A stretch of 64,000 nt of DNA, from positions 229,329,127 to 229,393,126 of the forward strand of contig OV884056.1 of assembly GCA_930367215.1 (NCBI GenBank), in the 5' to 3' direction. Position 1 is the stretch's first letter. Every line of letters starts with the position of its first letter. The notes beneath the pieces were generated by a model. The model did not search any database and was not told where the DNA came from. It was given only the letters and a program-made list of their open reading frames with translations. Origin of the DNA: Pollenia angustigena (Eukaryota > Arthropoda > Insecta > Diptera > Polleniidae). Shown here piece by piece: positions 57,201-64,000 of this stretch. Made by a program: the position numbers and the translations under genes.

Positions 57201-58200
57201 AATAGCTAATTTTGTATAGCCTTGTTGCGAAACAGTCAAAATGGCAACAATTTTTAGATCGGCACAGATTTTCCTTTAATGCTGTTTGTATTGCATTATA
57301 CCCAGTAATTTAGACATGGAATTAATGCAATTCTTTAACCTTAACTGCGTGCTTCACTGGAAATGAGAGTCTTCAGTGATTTGTTTTTGCAAAATGCAAT
57401 GCCTGTTCGTTTTTCAAATTCTGCGTATTTACTTCCTTTGGGTTTTTGTTTTGATAAAAGTTTGAAAAGCGGATTAATTCAGTAAATCTTCTGTAGCTTT
57501 GTCAATTTTGCACGAATCTCTGCGAAAACTGTTCGCATAGAAATAAACTGGTGTCATATGTAATAAAACATAAAATTTTTAATTGTTTCGTTAAAAAAAT
57601 AACTTTAAAAGTGCAAAATTGCAAAAAATCATAAAATTGTTCACGAAGTTTGAATTTTTGTCCACTGTAACTTTGTTATTTCTTGACCAATTTTTAAAAA
57701 TTACCCATAACATCATCTTTTTTAGAAACACAAATAACGGTTATTTTGGAATATTTGAATAAACTGTTTTACTTTTGACCATTCTGTCTTCATATTCGTA
57801 TTATATACATGCAAACCTCCGCTATATACATTGGAATGACATGAAAACGGTTTCCTATATTCAGTTAAAAAAATCAAAATTTGTCAACAATATTATCCTA
57901 AGCCGTGCTTACATTGGTTTTAAATTTCCCCAGTAGTTACAGAGATATCTTTGAAGTTTTGAAAAAGGGACAATTAAAAAAAATTCAATTTTTTTTCTTT
58001 AAAAATTCATAAAAGTTAAAATGCGACAAAATCACAGTTTTAGTCTACAAACATTTATTAAACATATTTCATTGTAATCGGTGCACAACTTTTGATTTTT
58101 TTTTCACAATGTATTGAGAAAACATTACATAACAAAAATAAAATGTTTTAATATGTATGTGATTGTTTTTTTCCTTTGTTTAATTATGACTAAAAGCAAA

Positions 58201-59000
58201 ACTCGCTCAGGGAGTTTTATGATCTACTAGCTTAACCGGTGCGCTTTGCTACCCCATCCAAATAAAATTAGTTAAATATTTTAAAAACAGAGCTCGTGTT
58301 TTGTTAAAAAAGCATATTGTACAAAATTTAAATGCTTTTACAGTAACCGTTCTACAGATATGCCTATACATTAATTCCAAGTATATTCGTATGGAGTGTG
58401 CCATGCCTAGTTTTCCCATTGAACCTATTTTGTTTTTGTTTATATATTATTTATTGCTCCCCCCTGCTCCTACCCCCATAATTTTTATTTTGAAAGGTGC
58501 AGTTTACCATAGATAAGAGTAGGTCCTTCAAAGCTTGAAGACTTTTGTCTAAAGATATTCGCTATGTAATATTTTCGTTCTGCTCTTCCTCCGTCCACCC
58601 CGCGAATTTATAGTTTACCATAAAAGTAGCTTTAACTACGTTTGAAGACGCTAGCTTAAGTTACGCAATATTTAATATTTGCATCATATGGGGGTATTCC
58701 TCCACCTGAGCCTACCCCCTTAATACCCCCAAAAGTGTCGTTAACTATAATAGTGACTCCTGAACATTCTTACTATAGCAGTTTTTAAGATATGCGATAT
58801 TTAACATTGGCGTCATATGGGGGTACCACTCCCCTGCTGATATCTTTATTAAATTTTGAGGCTTAAAAGATACTGTACTGTAAAAGGTTAAAGAAAATGG
58901 CTGCAGCGGCTCTTACGATATGCGATACTTAATATAGGCATCCCATGGAGGGGATGGAAAATCGGCTCAGCAGTTTAGGAATCTATTGGCCAACAAACAA
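58201..59000 (+). repeat. Dispersed repeat with ~127-bp internal subrepeats
   Basis: It opens 'agcttaaccggtgcgctttg' and ends 'aaatcggctcagcagtttag' with 'ccaacaaacaaacagacaaa', wording that I associate with tails of insect RTE-type LINEs or SINEs. 'gatatgcgatatttaacatt' + 'ggcgtcatatgggggta' recurs at about 58662, 58790 and 58917 with drift. Confidence 0.6.
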
Positions 59001-60213
59001 ACAGACAAAAAAAGTGTGAAATTCGCTTAATGAAGTGTAACGAAATGATCTCTTGAGCTTTTTTATTTTGGAAAAAAATCATAAATACGATTAGTACCTA
59101 CATAACTTAAAAATGCGAGCTGATTGTGAAAACCGGAAATTAGAATTTAAATTAGCGACCTCAAATTAGTAAAAACTTTCCATTAAACTTTCAATCAACA
59201 AAAAAAAAGTAAAATTTTTTCCTTTGTGTTTTTTTTTTTGATAGATATAGGTCTGGTTTGCCAATTTCCCATATAAATAGTACCCAATTACACAAGTTAA
59301 AATTATTTTATTTAAAACGAAAAATCAATTGAGATTTTGGTTTATTTAATTAATATTTTAATCACATATTATTTTTTAAACAATTAAAATGTTTATTGGA
59401 AAAATGATATGAAGTATTATTAAATCAATTAAAATGTTAATTGTTTCAATTCAAACAATACTTTTTAAATTGATAAAATAAAACTAATGAACATTTTTTC
59501 TGTGATATGTTTAACAACCAATGTTATCTTTCTAAGTCAGAATTTAGCTTTATTTCAATTAATATAAAACGTCTTTATAACTGAAAGAAAAACTCTCTAA
59601 TGACTATAAAAATAATCTGATTATCATTTAATATAATATAATGCCATCAATTAAGATTTATCAGTTTAATTGCCATCATTTTATTAGTTGGTTTCTAGTT
59701 TGACTGTTTGACTATATCCTACTGGATTTTTTGACAAATTGACGTGCTGCTCTATTGTAATTTTTTCATTTATTTTTATCAAAGTCGAAAGTCATATATT
59801 AGAAAAAAATATGATGAGAACTTTTGTATCCAAGCGTTTATCACAAAAAGAAAAAAATTACTTTCAGGTAAATATTCTCGTTTTTTTTGCTCTTAGGTTA
59901 ATAACAACAACGAAGTTCAAGATATTAAAAACTAAAACAGTCTTAAATCATTAACAATCATGTCTAACAAATAGTCCTTCAGGTTTGTTACTTAGTCATA
60001 GTATTCTTCTGTGTATTGGGTAATAAAGTTTATGTACACGTGTTTAGTAAAGAGAATGAGTTTGTGTTGAATTAAAGATATTTTGCATTGGTTTCTGTCT
60101 CAGTGTGTGTGTGTGTGCTTTTGCTTACATTTGTTTCGTCATTAATTTCGTATTCAATTGTGCTTATTACTGTGTGATTATTTAAATGAAAATTCCTTTT
60201 TGATTAAATTGTC
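59001..60213. other. A+T-rich DNA, GT microsatellite
   Basis: (GT)n lies near 60103-60117. A short frame at 59809-59865 ending 'tttcag' before 'gtaaat' resembles a splice donor but is not supported as a gene. Confidence 0.35.
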
Positions 60214-60462
60214 ATGTCCGTTGTTTCAAATGCGTTTGACTTAGTTACATTCATACATACAAATTTATTAAAACAAAGGTATAAATACGTGCAGGCACAG
60301 GACGTCCATGATAAGTTATACGGTTATGACCGTGGAAGGTTAACAGTATTTGATTCGTCACAATATGTAGTGACAATGATTAATTACTATAAAAGCAGGT
60401 CTTTCAAACTATTTGAGCATATGGTCACCTTAAATACTAAAGGGCGTTACAACAACAACTAA
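60214..60462 (+). CDS. Possible small coding exon, unrecognised
   Basis: An ATG-started frame of 82 codons reads MSVVSNAFDLVTFIHTNLLK and later LYGYDRGRLTVFDSSQYV. Its composition is balanced rather than Lys/Phe/Asn noise. Downstream, 'gattgattttgttttag' precedes IPAIKNGDFIKEIQTTGAAF, and 'aaataaatattttag' precedes ADDMDVYTIEVNIGRN, both resembling acceptor-plus-exon starts. This could be a decayed multi-exon gene, but no family is recognised and chance cannot be excluded. Confidence 0.25.
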   Translation: MSVVSNAFDLVTFIHTNLLKQRYKYVQAQDVHDKLYGYDRGRLTVFDSSQYVVTMINYYKSRSFKLFEHMVTLNTKGRYNNN

Positions 60463-60952
60463 TTCGAAATAGAGTTTTTGATTGATTTTGTTTTAGATCC
60501 CTGCGATCAAAAATGGCGACTTTATTAAAGAAATTCAAACGACTGGTGCAGCTTTCTGTTAATGATTTTGTAAAGTTTTTTGCTTTTCCTTTAAAAAAAT
60601 AAATATTTTAGCTGACGATATGGATGTATACACAATTGAAGTGAATATAGGAAGAAATATGTGTTGTTTACAAAAGGGAAGTTGCCAATACGTACAGTGT
60701 TCTCAGGCTATGAAATTGACGATTCTATTCATAAGAAGCGGATAAAAAAGGAATTCAATGATTATATTTTTGTGAATTTTCATTTGGTATTTATTTTTAT
60801 GCTCCTCACCACAGGTCGAAGAGCTTAAAAAAGTTTGCCATTCCGTTTGTAGTTGCTACAATATATAGTTTATTTGTTTGCTTTGGATGCTTATGAAAGG
60901 AGAAAGCTAATTCACTATATCTATCTGTTTATCCTACACAATGCCAATATAT

Positions 60953-61216
60953 CGAGCCCTTACCCCAAAAATAGCTTAACCGACTTATTTTTTTTATTTA
61001 GGTTTTTTTTTTAATAATAATAAATTTGTTGGCTACACTTGCATCATCTCCTAAAATGTCATGGTCACATAAGGTACCGTTACGATTTTAAAGCATAAAA
61101 CTGTTTTATCTTAAGCGACAACCTTCATACAAAATATTTATGAAATAAAATAAAAAAAAACCTTCCCCTGTAAAATTGCGTTTTTGTCGCTAAAGCTTTT
61201 TTGCGGTACGGGCTCT
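60953..61216. repeat. MITE with 'cgagcccttacc' ends, second member
   Basis: The left end reads cgagcccttaccccaaaaat and continues 'agcttaaccgac'. The reverse-complemented right end reads agagcccgtaccgcaaaaaa and continues 'gctttagcgac'. Same family as 36786-36990. Confidence 0.75.
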
Positions 61217-61495
61217 ATATGTATGGTGCATGTCTTTATAAACTTAAATTCTTCTGGGTCCTTTTGAGCAGAGATGTTGATTTAACGACTTTCGTGGGTT
61301 AAAACGGCATTTCCGGAAACCAGAGAAATAATAAGGTTTTTATATATTGAAATAGCATATCATCATTGTTGCCATTACAGCTCAGGGTGGACCAAAGCTA
61401 TTTTCACAATTTGCCTCTTAGATCTTCTTTCAGTGTTCCATAGACACTCACTTTTAAGAGTCTTAAACAGCTAACATACGAATAATCTTCCCGAA

Positions 61496-61635
61496 CCATT
61501 AAATGCCTTGAGCTTTAACACGTTCTAAAGTCTGGCGATCTGCGTGCTGTTAGGGAATATACGTCCATTAAATGCCTTGAGCTTTAACACGTTCTAAAGT
61601 CTGGCGATCTGCGTGCTGTTAGGGAATATACGTCC
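61496..61635 (+). repeat. Perfect 69-bp tandem duplication
   Basis: 'ccattaaatgccttgagctt' to 'gggaatatacgt' is followed directly by an identical copy (period 69). Lack of any difference suggests a very recent slippage or an assembly duplication. Confidence 0.9.
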
Positions 61636-61639
61636 CGTC

Positions 61640-62705
61640 CCATCTTCGTTCGTCTTTGGACCCAATATTTTTCGGAGAATTTTTTGCTTGAAAAGTTTAG
61701 CTGCCTACCCAATAAAATTGTTTATCGTTTTGCGAAGCACTAAAGGTTAATTTAAAAAAATAAGAGCGTTATTATGCGCTACGCAATAAGACATATAGAA
61801 ATGCAGTAAATTAAGTGAACGAACTCTTGACAAGTTTTATAAAAAAATAAAATTTCAAGTGTCACGGCGCACAGTGGTATTTTTTTTGGCAAAAAGTCTA
61901 TTTTTTACAGTTATTTTTTAGAAATCTTATGATGCAATTCTGTAGAGAAATGTTTCATTAGTAGAAAACCATGATTTGTTTTCGAAAAAAATAAAATTTT
62001 GTATAGAAAAGAGTGTGGTAAAGTTATTTAAATATTATACAACGAAAACTGATGAAAATTTTACTACATTTCAGTTGGTTATACAATAAATATGGTTTAA
62101 CTACGAATAGTTTTAGAGCATTCTTATTAAAATATAGTATTTTAAATTTAATAGGAAAGAAAAATTATTTAATTAACATATATAGTTTAAGAGATCTGAG
62201 CAAATCAAAATGACTCCAAAAAATTTAGCATTTGCAGTTTTCATTAGAAAAAAAATAAGTTAGCTCGGTCTACCTACGTGTTAGTACTACTACTAAATTA
62301 AAGTTTGGAATGTTTTCTTTCATTTTATGTAAAAAAAATTCTGCGACTTTTTGCGATCGCTGAACAAACTTATAAATTTTGTGATAAAACTCACGTATTT
62401 TTTGTGAATATTTACAATAAATTGCAATGCATATTAACAGTAAAAGGTTTTGTATACTTTTAGGCTTTTACTTTTACTTTTTAATAACTGATTGACAGCA
62501 ATATCGAAAAAGTGCATATCAAAAAAAGAAAAACAAAACCATATGAATTTGAATATTTGAAATTATAATATTTGCCAAAAAAAGTTTAAGAAAACTATTA
62601 AACCTAACTAATTTTTAAAATGGGTTCCTTTTGTGTTTCATATAGTGGAATTGTGCAAGGAACTTATAAATTGCAATAATAATGTGGATTTATTAACTGA
62701 TTTCA
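61640..62705. other. A+T-rich DNA, no gene recognised
   Basis: 'ggcgcacagtggtatttttt' near 61867 resembles 63113 and may be a transposon end. No protein is seen. Confidence 0.4.
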
Positions 62706-63070
62706 TTTTGGGTTCTATGGGCGGTGGGTGGAGGGCGTGGCCAATTTTGATTAAACTTTATATTTTTCTTAATTGAGCTAAATAAAGGCTCAGAGCAAAA
62801 TTTCAAAAACGTTGGTCCAAAAAAAAATTTTGGGTTCTATGGGCGGTGGGTGGAGGGCGTGGCCAATTTTGATGAAACTTTATTTTTTATTTAATTGAGC
62901 TAAATAAAGGCTCAGAGCAAAATTTCGAAAACTTTGGGCCAAAAAAAAATTTTGGGTTCTATGGGCGGTGGGTGGAGGGCGTGGCGAATTTTGATGAAAC
63001 TTTATATTTTTCTTAATTGAGCTAACCAAAGACTCGGAGCAAAATTTCAACATTCTACGAGCACTGCTTA
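62706..63070 (+). repeat. 122-bp tandem repeat, three units
   Basis: 'ttttgggttctatgggcggt' starts at 62706, 62828 and 62950, giving a 122-bp period. Each unit continues 'gggtggagggcgtggccaat' and 'aattgagctaaataaaggct' with few differences. The minus-strand frame 62880-63197 is produced by this repeat and is not a gene. Confidence 0.9.
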
Positions 63071-63197
63071 TATTTTTTGCCAAACATTGTATGGACAAAT
63101 CCCTCTGTGCGGCGCACAGTGGCGCCATTTGAGTTTTTTCGTTGCAAAAATCATATCTTTTGAACCGAATAAGGTAATTGAACAGTTTAAACAGCAT

Positions 63198-64000
63198 ATG
63201 ATAGATAACTGTTCAGCCTATGAAATGTGCATTTGAAAAGGGTGCTACGCTGTGTAGGGGCCTACTTATGGGTTATCAAAGTTAAAATTAGTAGAAAAAT
63301 CAATTTTATGGTACCTAAAAAAAAATTATTTTTACATTTTTAGATTGTTTTTATTTTTTTTTTCTTTAGGGTTCTAAATTATTACCCAACAAATTAAAAA
63401 AAAAAATTTTTTTTTTTTAAATTTATTTTTTCAATTTTCTGTATTTTCGGTATATGGGTAATTCCATGTCAAAACGACCAAGAGTGGGACACGACCCCTT
63501 CCGATTTTAATGAAATTTGGTGAGAATGTTCCTTTTATCTTATAAGGAACATATATGAACGAAAAAAAATTTTAAAATTTTTTTTTCAAAAGTTATGTCA
63601 TACTCAAAATGTCATAATTTCGCCGAATTAGCCGAATGTGTTGAGCTTATTTCTTCAATAACTCGAATAACTCGAATACTCGATAACTCGAATGCCGCGC
63701 ACCTGGCATTTCACCCTAATTGGGGACGCTGAATTCAGTGGTGCTAACCGTTTTTTTAAATTAGCTCTTGTTTTCAAGATATACCGTTATTTCGAAAATG
63801 TAAGGCGCTGCACAGCATATATTCGCGTAACTCAAAAATGGTTTAGTTTATTGAAATAACTAAAAAAACCGAAATTCGGCAATAAATAATAAAGTGGGGT
63901 TGGTCATACATTTGACCCATCTAGGAGCATCCTACGCGCTGTAGGGGCCAAATTAAAGAATTTTATTAAACCGCAATATTAGTATGGCAACCATGTCTTT
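63198..64000. other. Repeat-derived DNA, no gene recognised
   Basis: 'gggtaattccatgtcaaaac' near 63458 looks like a dispersed repeat opening, and 'aactcgaat' recurs about four times at 63659-63692. Nothing coding is seen. Confidence 0.4.

Larger units (their letters stand above)
54440..57800. mobile_element. Probable long-TIR transposon enclosing a split transposase-like gene
   Basis: The left block 'gaatatgatcggaatagtct' (54444) resembles the reverse-complemented right block 'gaatatgaagacagaatggt' (57797). Further in, 'taaaaattgttcaagaaata' (54626) resembles the complement of 'tatttcttgaccaattttta' (57677-57696). Arms differ by indels and the true ends are uncertain; they may lie further out. 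The enclosed pseudogene is on the minus strand. Confidence 0.45.

Noticed and set aside
62880..63197. 105-codon minus-strand frame with Pro-rich centre
   Set aside because: It is generated by the 122-bp tandem repeat and its flank; the repeat explains it.

Overview
This is nuclear DNA of an insect, most likely a brachyceran fly (calyptrate or tephritid). It is strongly A+T-rich, rich in poly-A/poly-T and ATAC/GT microsatellites, and carries transposon families typical of flies: piggyBac, mariner/Tc1, hAT, jockey-like and LOA/I-like LINEs, and tRNA-derived SINEs. I find no complete host protein-coding gene, no true rRNA or tRNA gene and no CRISPR array. Almost all open frames are short and chance-like, as expected in A+T-rich intergenic DNA. 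The window reads as an intergenic or intronic transposon graveyard. No species assignment is justified from the sequence alone.

Left third (1-17 kb). A mariner-type transposase pseudogene (2779-3580) abuts a TTAA-flanked piggyBac-type element (3722-5851). That element contains the 3' half of a second mariner-type transposase and ends inside a 41-bp minisatellite. A SINE sits inside a TIR element (9254-10108). A piggyBac element (12984-15253) has lost its catalytic middle and is split by a 5'-truncated LINE with a 9-bp target duplication. A second, oppositely oriented piggyBac transposase relic (15.9-16.8 kb) follows a perfect 34-nt hairpin.

Middle (17-42 kb). This holds small TIR and foldback elements, a jockey-like LINE (20.9-22.9 kb), a piggyBac remnant with a palindromic subterminal motif (24.85-25.5 kb), a 1.7-kb foldback with ~370-bp arms (25.6-27.3 kb), LINE relics at 32.8-33.4 and 35.7-36.4 kb, a Tc1-like 3' end (33.9-34.1 kb), and a 1.66-kb LOA/I-type LINE with RNase H and an 11-bp target duplication (38.2-39.9 kb).

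Right third (42-64 kb). This holds a hAT-type foldback with an 8-bp target duplication (42115-43108), a 2.1-kb TIR element with an inner MITE (43914-46000), a piggyBac MITE (49348-49775), a long-TIR element with a pseudogene of a poorly described transposase-like family (50897-53335), and a nested pair. In the nested pair a 1687-bp TIR element with 5-bp target duplications (55292-56978) splits the reading frame of another transposase-like family (54.9-57.2 kb).

The most interesting material is the 50.9-58 kb region: three poorly characterised transposase-like protein families, each inside or cut by inverted-repeat elements, with an insertion whose conceptual removal rejoins the interrupted reading frame. 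All family assignments come from recognising motifs by eye; no database search was run.
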